Origin: Elysia chlorotica
Lineage: Eukaryota; Mollusca; Gastropoda; Plakobranchidae
Reading direction: 5' to 3'
NCBI GenBank assembly: GCA_003991915.1
Contig: RQTK01000048.1
Span: 937,951 to 1,001,950 of the forward strand
DNA: 64,000 nt
Both the position numbers and the translations under genes were made by a program. Within the stretch, counting starts at the first letter, position 1; each line of letters begins with the position of its first letter. A model generated the notes under the pieces. The model was not told the DNA's origin, did not search any database, and saw only the letters and a list, made by a program, of their open reading frames with translations. This document shows positions 1 through 21,599 of this stretch, piece by piece.

Positions 1-6274
<6,274 letters not shown>

Positions 6275-6532
6275 TTGGTCATTTATTTAAAGAAGGGCGG
6301 GGCAAATCACAAAGAATCCGGACCGGCTCCGAGCAGTGGGCATGCAGACTAACCTCACTTCACTTATAGCGCTGAAAAATTATTGTCAACCAAACTTTCT
6401 TTTCTTTGGGGGGCCAAGGTGACAGTTTTTCTTTGTTGCTTTTTTATGTGGTTGCTGCTGCTGTTTCTTCAAGGTGGACTACTGGACAGCTTGGAAGAGC
6501 AAAAAGCTTGAAGATTTAATTATAATCTTTAA

Positions 6533-6538
6533 AATAAA
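6533..6538 (+). promoter_or_regulatory. Polyadenylation signal of the Kir gene (AATAAA)
   Basis: A canonical AATAAA lies about 260 bases after the Kir stop codon, on the same strand, followed by a T-rich stretch. It is the first such hexamer after the stop, so a 3' end near 6550-6570 is likely. Confidence 0.6.
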
Positions 6539-6844
6539 CCATATAACATTTTATGTACCTGTTTTTTTTCCTCTTGTTTTTTTTCAATCTTGATTGTTTT
6601 TGTGGTGGGTTTTTTTTTCCTTGGGCAATATTCAACCACGAAGAGAGCTGGACAAAGCAATGCAAAAAAAACAACCTAATTACAGACAAAGCAATGCAAA
6701 AAAAACAACCTAATTACAGTCATAAAAACACTTGATTTGTTTTTGCTTGTTTGTTTATTACACTTTTTTTTTCAAAAATGTGTTAAGATATTCTAGTTGT
6801 TTTTTTTCTTGCTTTTTTGTTTTGTTTTGTTTTGTTATTTTTTT

Positions 6845-6848
6845 GGTG

Positions 6849-6900
<52 letters not shown>

Positions 6901-6923
6901 TTTTTTTTTTTTTTTTTTTTTTG
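6845..6923 (+). repeat. Long poly-T tract
   Basis: There are about 50 T's, a single G, then about 22 more T's, followed by a G-rich patch. It could be the A-tail of a minus-strand retroelement, but no element body is recognised beside it. The poly-F and poly-K open frames here are artefacts. Confidence 0.8.
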
Positions 6924-7548
6924 GGAGGGGTTGTTTTTTTTTTCAGTACGATCATAATTTTACATTGCAGGAATCTTGGTCATGAGGGGCAACAAGAATG
7001 AATTTACAAAATACAGGTTTATACAATTCAGAAATAACAAGATATAAAAGACGTGTAATCACACTCAATTTTACAACAAACTATTAGACTCATATTTCAC
7101 TGTCCGGTGTGCACACTGCTCCTCTAAAACGTATTAGCGACCTAGTTTCTATCAAAGGATGGTTTTTGTCTCACAGCGATCAAATTAATTATAAAATGAA
7201 AATGATTTTTGCCACACGTCAAACTAGTTTTAAAAAGAATGGACGTTTTCTTTAAGTCAACGCGACTTCGTTTTAAAAAGTGTTTTTTTTTTTTTTTTGC
7301 AAGTGATGTTTTTTGTCACAATAATCATGACAAAATAAATGACCATAATAGTTATGGCCAAATGGATGATGTTCTCCACCAAATTTATAGAAAACCATGT
7401 CTCCCATTTTTGATCGATGAGAATAGAAAGACTAAAAATTTAGTGTTCATTTTTAAAGGTTTATCATGTGACCGTTATCCTGGTATTTGAGTTGTCTATG
7501 GTGTATGGCTTCTACTGACGTTGATAAAAGCCAAACAGCCGAGACCAC

Positions 7549-10383
<2,835 letters not shown>

Positions 10384-10929
10384 CTTGCAGATTGTTTTTT
10401 TTTCCCTCAAGAAATTATTTGAGGATTTCTTGAAATCTACTGATACTTTAGCCCTAAGGGCTTAAGTTAAAATAAGAGATAAGGTTTCTAACATTCAGAT
10501 CTAAGAATTATAGTCGTTTATCAAATACTCTGTCAGTCCTGGGCTTAGATCTAAAAGCTAAGGCATATCTTAGAAAAGCTTGTGATAAGTAATGTAACGC
10601 CACGGTTACTAAGAGCTTCAAAGCGGACATACACTAAAGTGCTGTGTGACAAAGGGGCCTGTGTCACTTTATCTGATGCAACTTGCAAGTCTAGACATTT
10701 CAATGGGTAAGTGCGGCCTACTTTAATTATAGTTTTTTGTTCCACCTCCTGTAAGTGGAAGATATTCAAAGTAGGTTCAACGTGTCGTCTGGGTTTTTTG
10801 GTCTAAATTGTTATCAGTCACAAGGATTGTGAACTATGCTTGCAAATGAAAACCAACGTTTCACAACAAATTAAGTAGGCCATAGACGGTGCCATAAATG
10901 TAGACTCCGGGTTGAGGCCAGCTTCTGAA
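10384..10929. other. Esterase 5' flank, no gene recognised
   Basis: The 550 bases upstream of the esterase start show no coding exon and no clear repeat. A promoter is expected here, but I see no convincing TATA or initiator arrangement. Confidence 0.5.
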
Positions 10930-11075
10930 AGAGCACGGTAGCGCTGGAGTCAGTGCGTCGGCTTCCAACACAGAAGCTCCGGGTTCGAGACCCACTCTGG
11001 CAACAGCGTTTTTCCTTACTGGCTGAGTTGGTGTCAATATCATGTGACCAATCAATTCCCGGATATCCAAAAATT
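10930..11075 (+). mobile_element. tRNA-derived SINE copy (plus)
   Basis: A tRNA-like head has an A-box-like part (GTCAGTGCGTCGGCTTCC) and a B box in GGGTTCGAGACCC. The family body follows: TTACTGGCTGAGTTGGTGTC, then ATGTGACC. The same architecture recurs many times in the window (for example 27650, 55545, 61397), which defines a local SINE family. Confidence 0.7.
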
Positions 11076-11084
11076 AAAAAAAAA

Positions 11085-11330
11085 CGTCTGACAATCTTAT
11101 CAGACAGTACGGCACGGGAATGCCAGGACTTCTGTCTCGGTCGGTCACAGAATCCGACAAATCGCCTGGTCTTGGGTTTCGACCCACGAACTTCCTGATC
11201 GGTTGATCAATGCTCTATCACATGTACCCGTTCGTCCACTATATTAGCACCGCTGTCCGCACTACCCTAGGTTGATAGGGAGACGTGTGGAGCAAGATTT
11301 GAACCTTGGACCGCTTGCCCTGTTTAAGGT
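11085..11330 (-). mobile_element. tRNA-derived SINE fragments (minus)
   Basis: Reverse-oriented family sequence is visible. GGGTTTCGACCCACGAAC is a reversed B box, and a second reversed head follows, containing GATTTGAACCTTGGACC. Two nested or adjacent copies are likely. The body part near 11085-11150 contains reversed CTGTCTGATAA and CCGACCGA words. Confidence 0.6.
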
Positions 11331-11904
11331 GTAAACAAAGCATTCCAGTTTTTAGTGTATGTTAGAAAATATGTTGAAGTTGAGTAAGCGTACATAACTC
11401 TTTTGATCTTTCTATATCATTATTATGCATCTTTTTCAGGGCTGGGAATGGCCTAATTACAAAAATGGGGAAAAGAACAGCTAAGGCTGCGAAAGACGGG
11501 GATTTTAATTCTACAAGCCTGAGTATCTTATTTTAAAATACAGCCATCTGTTTAGAATAATCACAATTTGTGAGCCGTGCTGACACACTTTACTACCTTC
11601 ATCCTTGCTTTCAGGGATAAGAGGTTGAAATATTGATCATAAAATTTTTAAAAAAAAGTTTTAAAAGGAGATAATAGGGAGGAAATTGGACCAAAAAGGA
11701 GGAATTAGATGAAGGAAAAGAATGATATCAGCATTGAAAAAATGATTCCAAACCCTCAAATGTATGTACCTATGATTAAATGAGTACTTTATAATACCTA
11801 ACCGCTTATAAGTGCGGTTTACTGTGGAGAAATCAGTTTGGCATCTAGAATTATAGCTCCTGAGTGTGTGTGAGAGACAGAGAGAGAAAGAGAGAGAGAT
11901 AGAT

Positions 11905-11917
<13 letters not shown>
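11331..11917. other. Intergenic, nothing recognised
   Basis: AT-rich sequence without a supported exon, inverted repeat or SINE head. A GA microsatellite begins at its right edge. Confidence 0.5.
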
Positions 11918-11958
<41 letters not shown>

Positions 11959-12100
11959 GAGAGAGCGAACTGGCGCAAGTTCTAGATTGTTGATTTCTAA
12001 ATCGGAGGTCCCCGGTTCGTAACCTACGATCGGACAACATTTATTAATCAGATTTTGTCTCTTTATTGGCTGGATCGGTGTCAGTATAAATGATTGGCAG
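11875..12100 (+). mobile_element. (GA)n followed by a tRNA-derived SINE (plus)
   Basis: A (GA)n run at about 11919-11957 abuts a SINE head (GGCGCAAGTTCTAGATTG, B box CCCGGTTCGTAACC). The family body follows: TTATTGGCTGGATCGGTGTC, then AGTATAAATGATTGG. It ends close to the left boundary of the piggyBac relic. Confidence 0.6.
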
Positions 12101-12144
12101 GAGAAGTCATGAGATATTTTCATCTGGCAGATAACCACGAACTA

Positions 12145-13215
12145 GATGCTACAGACCCTCCTCAACGAACGCTTTCAAAAGTATTTCTAACAGGAGGAAA
12201 ATCTCAGTGTGGATGAAAGCATGATCCCTTACTTCGGGAAACATAGTGCAGAACAATTCATAAAAGGAAAACCTATTCGATATGGATATAAAATTTGGGT
12301 CTTGATCAGCAGCTTGGGATATGCAATCAACCTGATCCCGTATCAAGGTGCTGGAACTGTAAAATATGTACCAGGTCTTGGGATGGGGGGGGGGGGGGAG
12401 TCAAGTGGTCATTGATTTGATTTCTGCTTTACCTCACAGTGGTTTCCACTTGACTTTTGACAATCTCTTCACACCCCTTTGCACTTTCAGAGGAGCTTAC
12501 CGCAATTGGATTTGGTTGCACAGGCACTGTGAGGGCCAACAGAGTGGGAAATTGCCCTCTTTCTGACGTGAAAGCAATTGAGAAACAACCAAGAGGAAGT
12601 TACGACTTCAAGACAGACAAGGAAAGAGGAGTCATCCTCACCCGGTGGAACGACAACAGTGTGGTCACGTTACTGTCCAACAAGATTGGTGTAGAGCCAT
12701 TGGGAGCAGCAACACGTTGGTCAAAACAAGAGAAGAAGAAAGTCACTGTTCCCCAGCCAAACATTGTGAAACACTATAACAGTACGATGGGCGGTGTCGG
12801 TCGGCTAGACCAAAATGTTGGATTGTATCGGATCGGAATAAACTCAAAAAAAGTGGTGGTGGCCTCTTCTTCTTTATTTGATTGATCTGTGCGTCCAGCA
12901 GACTTGGCAATTGTATAGGACTCTTCCACAGTTCTCAGCATTTCCAAAGGATCAGCTCGAAAGAAGAAGAGAAATAGCCAAATTTGGCTGGTACAAGCCC
13001 CTTCTCATGCAAAACCAGGAAGAAAAGGTGGGAAATATGCTGCCATGGACAAACGAGTTCCACCTCAAATAAGGTTTGATAACAATGGACATTTTATTAA
13101 GGAAACAGAGAAACAGGCTCGGTGTGCTGCTTGTGGCATGAAATGTAGACAGCGCTGCATCAAATGTCAAGTTGGTGTTCATGATCGATGTTTTATAAGC
13201 TTCCATTCTCAGTAA
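12145..13215 (+). pseudogene. piggyBac-type transposase relic (PGBD-like), frame-broken
   Basis: Fragments in successive frames reconstruct most of the catalytic half of a piggyBac-family DDE/D transposase. LSVDESMIPYFGKH with IRYGYKIWVL supplies the first Asp region. FHLTFDNLFTPL supplies the second. NSTMGGVGRLDQNVGLYRI supplies the third. The C-terminal Cys-rich zinc-binding tail (CAACGMKCRQRCIKC) ends at a TAA at 13213. All three acidic positions survive, but there is an in-frame TAA near 12188, a frame change around the poly-G tract at 12386-12400, and further shifts near 12510 and 12880. The N-terminal part is missing. It is therefore a dead copy, relatively young judging from the well-kept motifs. 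Terminal repeats and TTAA target duplications were not located. Confidence 0.87.
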
Positions 13216-16200
13216 AAAGATAGAGATATAAGTCCTTTTCTTATTATTTGTTTGTTTTTTACACATCATAACCGGCCCATGACCATTTTGTGTGCGTGTT
13301 TGTTTTTTCCGCTCATTTTCTTTCTTTATTTAGTCGAAATTTTTATTTTGCCTATGTTTTTCCCAATATTTCACCTCTCACATGTTATAAATGTATGGCA
13401 CATTTGAAAAAAAAAAATAATGGAATTATTTTTTAATTGATTCATATACTTGCTGTGGTGTCTTTTTGTTGCCTATTATTGAATATTATAGAAACAACTA
13501 TACAAGTTATTACGGAGTCTCTTTTGCCCTGTGTCCCTATACTGGGACGGTAATAAAATGAGACCCAGAGACCACAGTTTTTATTTTTGAACAAAATCAT
13601 GTCAACATATGCCTTGATATGCTTATTTCTGCATAATAGACTACAAATTTCTACAAAAAAACAACTCGTCACAACTGGGTTAAGAACCATCGAATGCCAT
13701 TTGAGAGGTTTGAAAAGGTTCAACTTTACCGTTTTTAGAATAAGACGCTTCTTGTTTGAAAAGGGAAAAAAAGTCAACATACAGTAGTTTTTCGCAAAAC
13801 CTAGATGTATCAGCGACTCTGCCTGGTACATGCTGACAGTGACAGCCCCATATTTGAAGAATGCATGAAAACATAGCCATGCAAAAATAATCGTTAAGTC
13901 GTCAGAAAAGCAAAATTAACTTTGTAGTGTAAAGTAAGTTAGGTCTTTGAAAATCTCTGCAAAGTGCTGGGTAACCCCATTCCAAAGCAATCACTTCAAG
14001 TAAAAAATAATGTTCTTGTTTTGTGAAAAGACAGTTGTTTAATTTGCATATTTTTTGTTCAAAATTGTAACACTATTAAAAGTTGTCAAAAGTTGAATTT
14101 GTAACACAACTGGTAAAACTCAGTAAAGCAATTCTTACACAACAAAAAATTGATGAACACATCTATAAGAGTAATAATAATAAAAAAGAAATGGTTGAGA
14201 GTGAAAAATAAAATCACAAATTGTAATATTTCTTACACGGAAATTACACATAACACTTATAAAGGGAACAATAGGAAAATATAACAGATGATTCTTTTTA
14301 TAATAAAAAACAAAGTTAAGGCATATTTGTCTCAAATTTATATATTTTTTTCAAATCACTATCAACCTCATGCGAGAAAAACAAACATATAAATCACTAC
14401 TAAATTTCCCACAAAATTTATTGGTATCTACAGTTGGCTCACCAAGCCTATTTAGTCCTTGTTGTAGGGGTGTACAAAATTAGTTTTAGTTGGGTTTTCT
14501 TGTACATTAAAATACTTATGTTGGGAATTTTTCTATAAATTTTTATAAATCTTTCCTATGGAATGTACATATATTTTCTCAAAAAATTCATTGTGACTAT
14601 TTAAAAATTGGGAGCCCACAGAGATCATTGGATATATTGACAAGGTTACAAACCATGACGTTCAATAATGTTTAACTCAATAGAGTCACATCGGGTACAT
14701 GTCAGTGATGAAAATGACATTTGATTTGAAAGATAAAAAGCTGACTTTTTCAAATCTGCAACATTTTTTATTCTTTCTTTATTGGTTTAAATGATATGAA
14801 TTCTGGAAAAACCCTGAAAATAGAGCGATTTCATGAGCATTGCTCAAAAATACTGTGATTTCGTTGAGTAAATGGGTATCCAGTTTTCTTTTATCAAACA
14901 GTTATCAAAGCCAAGCAAGCGACTTGCATAAAACGAAAAAAGAAAACTGAAATAAAAACTGATCAGAAGAGAAGATCCTATCACATTGCCTCTGAAATTT
15001 CCGCAATTTAAAGCAGGGGCAATTTTTATTGATTCTCTTAAGAAGAAATAAGAGTAGCGAATATGACTTACGCCAAAATCGTAGCACAGTGACATGTATG
15101 GCATGCTTGGTCATTCAGCCATGTCCAACAAAGCTTTAAACAACATGAGTTTAATGATAAACAAACACCTAGTGCAGCAAGCAGCCATTGTCAAATCTAC
15201 TGGACAAACTTCGAAAAAAAAAATGTGCCACATCAAGAGGACATACATCCACAAAGAGCCGGCAGTGGCAATCTCGAAACGTATGAAAACTATTAACTTT
15301 AATTTGCCATCTTCAAGCAGTCTTGGAATTACAACAGGTTTATGTCATCTTTACATCTTTAACGATTATTAAAGCCTACACGTAGCCATAGAAAATTTGA
15401 ATGTCATAATGCATCTTAATTGATTGGTTTTTGTTCAGACAAAACAAGAACAAACTAAGAAAAAGAAAAAGGAAGAAGAAAAAAATGTGTACTCTTCTAT
15501 TTTTCTGATAACTGTGGAAAAAAAAGTTTTAAAATTAGAAGTAGTAAAGACAGTGATAAAAAGTTTTAAAAACTCAACAACCAAGGGGAAAAAAAGAAAA
15601 ACATTCAAAACTTAAACTAAAAAAAAATAATGTAGACTGTTGTAAAAGTTAGCGATTAAATTTCAGTAAAACAATAAAAAAAATTTTTTTTTTAATTAAA
15701 GATCACAGACACTTGGAAAAAAAATTCATAAATTAATTTTTAATGTAAAGCTTGAGGAACTTAAAAAAAAAAGAAAGAAAAAGTAGGAAATTCCAGATGG
15801 CTTTTAGAATGCCATGGTAATTGAAAAATAAAGTGCAGGTTGATTGTTCCATCCATGTCAAAACCTGTCGGAAAAATAATATTTTTTTTTTTCTAAGTAA
15901 AATTTGAGTCTTGATGGACCATTTGTCTTTTCGGAAGTCTGTGTGAAAACATGTTTAAGTAGCTATTTCACACTACAGAAACTTAGAAGGAATCTACACG
16001 GTATAGTACTTCTACTCAAAACAATGTCTCAAAATGCAGAGAAGAATTCTAAAATTATACACCGATTTTCTCACAACAAAAAAGAAGAAAATCCAAATGC
16101 TTCATAAATTTATGACAGGACATGTAGAGGTACTTACATAAATCAAGATGCATTAATATATTAGAATATTGTTAAGAAAAAAAAATAATCTAAAAAATAA

Positions 16201-17100
16201 ATGATCTAAATATAAAAGCTGTAGTTAAACACTACCATTAGAGTCCCACACTTTAACTTTTTTACTGGATTGGCAAGCCTAGAGAGTGTAACTGCAGGAA
16301 AACAAAAGGCATTTGTCCTGAGAAATCGATAAAGTCTTGCAGACCCCTACAATCTTTCAACTCATTTCAGCCTTCATAGGCACTTAAATCGTCTCTATAA
16401 CAACATACCTGTAAAAGTCTGTCAAAAAATGTATGTTTAAAAGTGATATAAAAATATGACAACATGTAAAGCAGTTGGACGGTTGAGAGGGAAGCAGCAG
16501 TTTAGAAATTATTCGACAGATGAGAATCAGACCAAGGGATGATCGCAAGATCAAATAAGACGCTCAGTACAATTCATTCACTTTATAATCTATAGCGCCA
16601 ATGATAGCATAATGGAAAGAACTCAAGTTCCACAGCTGTTTCGAGTGCTGAGAAGAGCACTGCATTTCTTTGAAGTTTTTTTCTTGTTATTGGTGCTTTT
16701 ATTGTGGTCGATGTCGTAGGTACTTTCTTGTAAATCATTTTAGACTCAGCCTGGCTACCGCATAGGCTACTAAAACTGAAATTGAGAACCACAAAAATCT
16801 TGATATGAGAATCAACGTCTAGACAAATTACAGTTGTGTCCATATGCACAATGTCAATACAAAAAATGTTATGTTTGGAGCTGCAGAATATCCCAGTATA
16901 TGGTGGAATGTGGAAAAGCAGTGATGCAGATTAAGAGGGAGGTAATCATAGGTGGCCAGAATTTTTTTCCTTAAAAGAAAAAAAGGAACAAAAAATATTG
17001 AATTGAAATATTAAGACAATGGCAAGGCATGATCTCTGAACAACAAGGTTCTATCTGTTTTCTTTATCTGCATTGAGATAAAACTGTGCTATTCTCAGAT
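13216..17100. other. Gene-poor AT-rich stretch
   Basis: No exon with credible splice sites and conserved protein was found. It holds homopolymer A and T runs and short chance open frames only. The first few hundred bases may belong to the piggyBac insertion. The right end approaches the 3' UTR of the CCDC92-like gene on the minus strand. Confidence 0.5.
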
Positions 17101-17121
17101 CATGAAGTGTCTACATATGTA

Positions 17122-17280
17122 CAGTAGAATTCTCTTAAGATAAACCTGTTGGAGACAGTCTGTAAGTTATTTTTATCCCAAGTTTGTGTAAAACAGTGAC
17201 TGCAAGGTAAAAAAAAAATGGAATTGGTGCATCTGATACAGTTAACCTAAAACAGGGTTTATCTTAAGTGGATTCCACTG
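17122..17280. mobile_element. Short pogo/Tc1-like MITE
   Basis: Terminal inverted repeats begin CAGTAGAATTCTCTTAAGAT on the left. On the right the complement reads CAGTGGAATCCACTTAAGAT. They are flanked by TA on both sides (17120-17121 and 17281-17282). The element is 159 bases long with no coding content. CAGT ends and a TA duplication are typical of Tc1/mariner-pogo derivatives. Confidence 0.8.
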
Positions 17281-17303
17281 TAAGTACATTGTTAGAAAAA
17301 CAT

Positions 17304-18393
17304 TCAGTTATACTCCGAGCCTCGAGATTGTTGCGCCAGGGCCCAGGCAGTGTCTGGCGGGGCTGCTGCGTTCTCCACAGCCAGGGAAACCACTGAGGCC
17401 TCTGCTTTGGACGATGCTGTCCCCGCTGCAGCACCTGCTTTCAGCTGTCTGTGTTGGGATGTCGAGGACACGACTTTGTGCACTAGCACTGGGTGGTGGT
17501 GGCCCCCTGACGCCAGGGAAGCCTGGTATCCCTGGAGCTGGTGCTCCCTTGGAGATCCTCCACCCACCGGGATGGGGGGCAGGACTGGAGCCTGCTTCAC
17601 TGCCAGCTCCTGCAGGAGATCTTCCTCCTTGTGACCAGGTGGGGGCAGAAAAGGTGAGATGTCAGGCGACTCTGACCCACTACTCCGTCCAGAGCTCAGC
17701 CTCAGTCGGTGGTTTGGGTGGTTGGAGATGGCAGTAGCCGACACAGCGCCTGCACTGTTCACAGCTGTCTGGTGGATGTGGTTCTGTCGGCCTACCAGGT
17801 GGCCGTCAGCACTAGCTGGGTGTCCGATGCTTTTCCCTGTTGCCATGACGATACCACCAGTGTTATTGCCAGCTGAGCTAGCAGCCAAGGATCGAGTGTG
17901 ACTCCCAGTTCGCCTCATCCTCGATGACATAGCTGAGCCAGGGCCAAGAGTCTTCTCGCGCTGGGGAGGGGCAGGCACGAAATGTTGTGGATGCGACGAC
18001 TTTTTCCCAGAGTCTGGATGCAAGTAGCCTGGGTGAGATGGGCCGCCTGCTTCACTTCTGTTTTGAGGGTTTTTGTTCATGTCACTAGGACCTCCAGTCT
18101 CGCCTCCCTGCTCCTGAGATCTGCTCTTCTGCTTGAGGCGATGAAGTTCGGTTGTCAGGTAGGCGATGTTGTTAGCTTTAGCCTCCAGCTCAGCCCGAAG
18201 AGTGTTCATCACCTGGGACTGCGCCCGGCTCTCATCTAGCCAGCGTTTTCGCTGAGATCTGGCCTCCATTTCCAGGCGCTCCACCTTTTTTTCCCGGTCG
18301 ACCAGTTGGTTTTCTAGTGTAGCTATTCTTGTGCGGGAGGCCTCAAGGTCCTGCTGCACCTGCTGCATCTGGCTGTCCACAGAGCCTGGGAGA

Positions 18394-18475
<82 letters not shown>

Positions 18476-18488
18476 AGAGAGAGAACAT

Positions 18489-18526
<38 letters not shown>

Positions 18527-18548
18527 TAAGAGAGTGAGAGAGAGAAAT

Positions 18549-18581
<33 letters not shown>

Positions 18582-20200
18582 AACAGACAGAGAAACAGAG
18601 ATAATAAAGTGTGTGTGAGAGAGAGAGAGATGATATTTTATAATAACATACGTCGATTACCTTTTACATAAACTAATTTCAAAGACAAATGCTTAAGTTA
18701 CTGTGTAAACAAAGTCATCTTGTGTTTGGTTAACAAAAACAACAAAATCCCTGTTTGTAAAGGAGGGCTATGAATTGTAACTAAGTGATGCGTCTAAGTC
18801 TAAGGAGTGAGGGCATGGTAGACCTGGGGTAGAGCATAGGCCTTAGAACCATGGGTTCAGAGTTTGAGCCCTATTTTGGCAGCCCCATTTATTTCTTACT
18901 GTTCAGGTCGGTGTTGGTACAATGTGATAGACCAAGTTCTGGGTACCCCGCTTTAGGGTTCCCCCACAGTAAAGGACTTTTCTTGAGACCTAGGAGAGAG
19001 CTTCGTTTCATCCAAACAAAGACATAAAAAATCAGATTCAGAATCAAACAGCTTTAAGTCCTTAAATTACTTATTTTGTAAAGCCTATGTTTTTAGTTTG
19101 AACCTTTGACACGTGGAATGAATCAGTATTTGAATCCTTTGTCTGTTTTATGTAACTCACAAGCGCCAAATAAAGTGATGATACTCCTGATCTTTCTGTA
19201 CTGGCTATTGCATAGCCTACTATTACCACTTGTCTCTCCACACTTATACAGATGCAAAAACATTTCCCAACAGTCTTAGGTACAACAGAAGTAGTAATTT
19301 AGGTTAAAAAAAAAATTATTTCTCACAGGTTTACAGGGTTCTAAGACAGAGTGATAAAATTAAAACAAATTAAATGACAGTCTCTGAAATTAAAACTATT
19401 TCTTTAAAAAATTTCTTAAATTATCAAATAATGCCAAACAACAAAAGAAAGATACCTGGCTCGTCAATTGTCAAACCATGCATAGTTAACTGGAATGTCA
19501 AATCTGTAAAAAAAAAATAAAAACATCATGAAAATTTTATAAAATATTTTCATGAATATTATTTTTTATAAATAAATTTGAAGGATTATTATGAATGACA
19601 AAGGAACAGACAAACTCTCAATGGAACTTGGAATAAAAATATATTTTTAAAAGGAAACATGAATAGATGTAATTTGTATGTAAATTTGAAAAAGAAAAAT
19701 TAACATTTGCGGGTGGACATTGAAAAATTCAGTATCTCTTTATACAAAAAACGTTTGAAAATTTAATGTCATTACTTTACTAAGATATCAAAGCAAAAAT
19801 ATGCAGCGAAACCCACTTAAGATCACTCCTCTTCTGTTAAATAGAAAAATCATGGCTATATACAGTGGTCTCTGCCTAAAAAATGGGTTTTTAAGCGAAC
19901 AAAACCTTACAATTATTTGGAAAGAGGCGTTACTGAGTAAATGCCAAGTAGCCCCATACGGTAACATACACCTTGCGTATGTAATTGTTCAAGTCCCACC
20001 TACTCTGCAGTGATTGGATGCCCAGTCTCTTGTAACTAAACGATTGTGCCCACCTATGATTCTCAGTCTAGATCAGACGGCTGTACAGTTCACACCTCCA
20101 TGTCAACCTCTTTGATCTTCCAACCGCTAGACTTATAGGTGCCAGGTTAAAAAATTGAAGGTTGTGTACTCTTAGACCACCGCAACTGTGAAGGCTATGG

Positions 20201-20257
<57 letters not shown>

Positions 20258-21511
20258 GAAAGGAAGGTCGTGAAAAGAGATAAAAAGAAGAGATAGAGAA
20301 TGAGAGAGAGACAGAGAGATAGAGAGAGAGACAGAGAGAACAAAATATTTTTTAAAGTTTGACAAGGAATCGTATAAGGCACCTTGCACGAATGGTCAAC
20401 TCCTACTTTCTGATCAGTGCAATAACCATGATTTTTAGTCTAGAGCAGCCAGATGTTCACACTTTCATGTCAAACTCTTTGAGTTCACTGCCCATATACT
20501 AAAAACTGCGGGGAGTCGACGATAGGAAAAGAAAGATTTGCTTTATTTCGACTAGGTGGATTACTGAATTTACCACACTTCTACAACAGTGTACACATCT
20601 TCTCACGGTAAAAGAATTATAGAAACGGCCATCGCTCTTGTTAAGGGATCAGAATTTGATTTGAGGAAGTTAAATAAAATCGAACATACGGCCATAAGAT
20701 TGGATATTGCGTTCCTTTAGATATTCATGGCACTGAGAGAGTAGGTTCATCGGTTAACATCTCCATGTAGAGCTCTCAGAGTTTTCTGACTGTAGACACA
20801 CAGGCACCATGAGTCGCCGTCAAAGAGATGGCGGAAGGAAGATTTCTCTGATCTTCTTACATGGCTGTAACCTAGTGTACCCCCCCCCCCCCCCCCAATC
20901 CTCTCAGACATCTGATCGCTTGTATTTAGATACACTTGACGCTCCTATCAGTCTTAGATCACTATAGAAATAACCACCATGCTGGGGAAGTTAACTTAAC
21001 CATTTAAAAAAAAAAAATTGTATCCAGCTCTGTTTTTATACTTTATACGAGGTCTAAGGCGGGTGGGTAGGGGTGTTAAGTAAAGAGAAAAATCTATGTT
21101 TCATAGAACAAGCAGGTTCAAAGACGGAGTGGATTTACAGGAGGTGAGTTCTTATGAGGAGACCACTGTATTAACAATTTTGGAATCACCAATTCCATCT
21201 TTTTTCCATTATAGTCAAATGTTATGTATTCTACTTGGGCTAGAAATTAAAAAAAACTAAGGCTGCCGTTAAGAGGTTTGTTTTAAAGCTGATTCTACTT
21301 TTATTACTTATCCCCCAGCTTGGACAACCAAAACCATTAAAATTAGCCATTTTGCGTTATGTAGTCTAAATGCCTCAGTCTCACCGGTGCAACGTTTCTG
21401 TAGCCGCCCTATCTCTTCGTGTAGACCTTTGAGGATGGCTGCATGCTCCTGCTGCATGAACAGGATGGAACTTTCCAGGTTCCGCTTCTGGATGGCCGAC
21501 TCGGAACTCAT
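17304..21511 (-). CDS. CCDC92: CCDC92-like coiled-coil protein
   Basis: Three coding exons are 21511-21385, 19503-19456 and 18385-17304. They join in phase 1 at both junctions and give 418 residues. The N-terminal region (NLESSILFMQQEHAAILKGL, then HEEIGRLQKRCTDLTFQLT) matches the conserved opening of the CCDC92/CCDC74 family. A second coiled coil follows (RIATLENQLVDREKKVERLE through NIAYLTTELHRLKQK). The remaining about 260 residues are low-complexity, rich in Ser, Gly, His and Pro, and probably disordered. In vertebrates CCDC92 is linked to centrioles and cilia (family knowledge); the role here is inferred. The 48-base middle exon is easily missed, but it restores the family motif. The start is the ATG inside the first exon; the exon's acceptor is at 21526, so a 5' UTR exon lies upstream. 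Confidence 0.86.
18391..18640. repeat. Long (GA)n microsatellite forming the CCDC92 acceptor tract
   Basis: On the plus strand this is an interrupted GA array of more than 200 bases, with some GACA units at its far end. On the gene's strand it reads (CT)n directly upstream of CTTACTCTCCCAG at the last-exon acceptor, so it supplies the whole polypyrimidine tract. The poly-Leu/Ser open frame there is not protein-coding. Confidence 0.9.
18815..18990 (+). mobile_element. tRNA-derived SINE copy in CCDC92 intron 2
   Basis: The head has GGGTAGAGCATAGGCC and the B-box-like GGTTCAGAGTTTGAGCCC, then the family body (TTACTGTTCAGGTCGGTGTT, then ACAATGTGATAG). It is diverged from the copies near 27.7 and 55.6 kb. 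Confidence 0.6.
19863..21168. mobile_element. Possible pogo-like element with degenerate terminal repeats
   Basis: CAGTGGTCTCTGCCTAA at the left faces the complement of CAGTGGTCTCCTCATAA at the right. Both are flanked by TA, 1.3 kb apart. The interior holds a GA microsatellite (20205-20252), a SINE-like piece and a poly-C tract but no transposase. Because the termini are short and diverged, the pairing may be fortuitous. Confidence 0.35.
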
Positions 21512-21599
21512 CGCGTCAGTCTTGGCCTGCACAACTTGACAAAAGAGGTCCACACCAATCATATTTTTGACATTTTCGATTCATGCATTACAGTTAAAA

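Noticed and set aside
6797..6985. Poly-Phe frame downstream of the Kir gene
   Set aside because: It translates the poly-T tract.
17350..18239. Several plus-strand open frames over the CCDC92 exon
   Set aside because: They are antisense to the coiled-coil gene, which has family similarity and matching splice phases.
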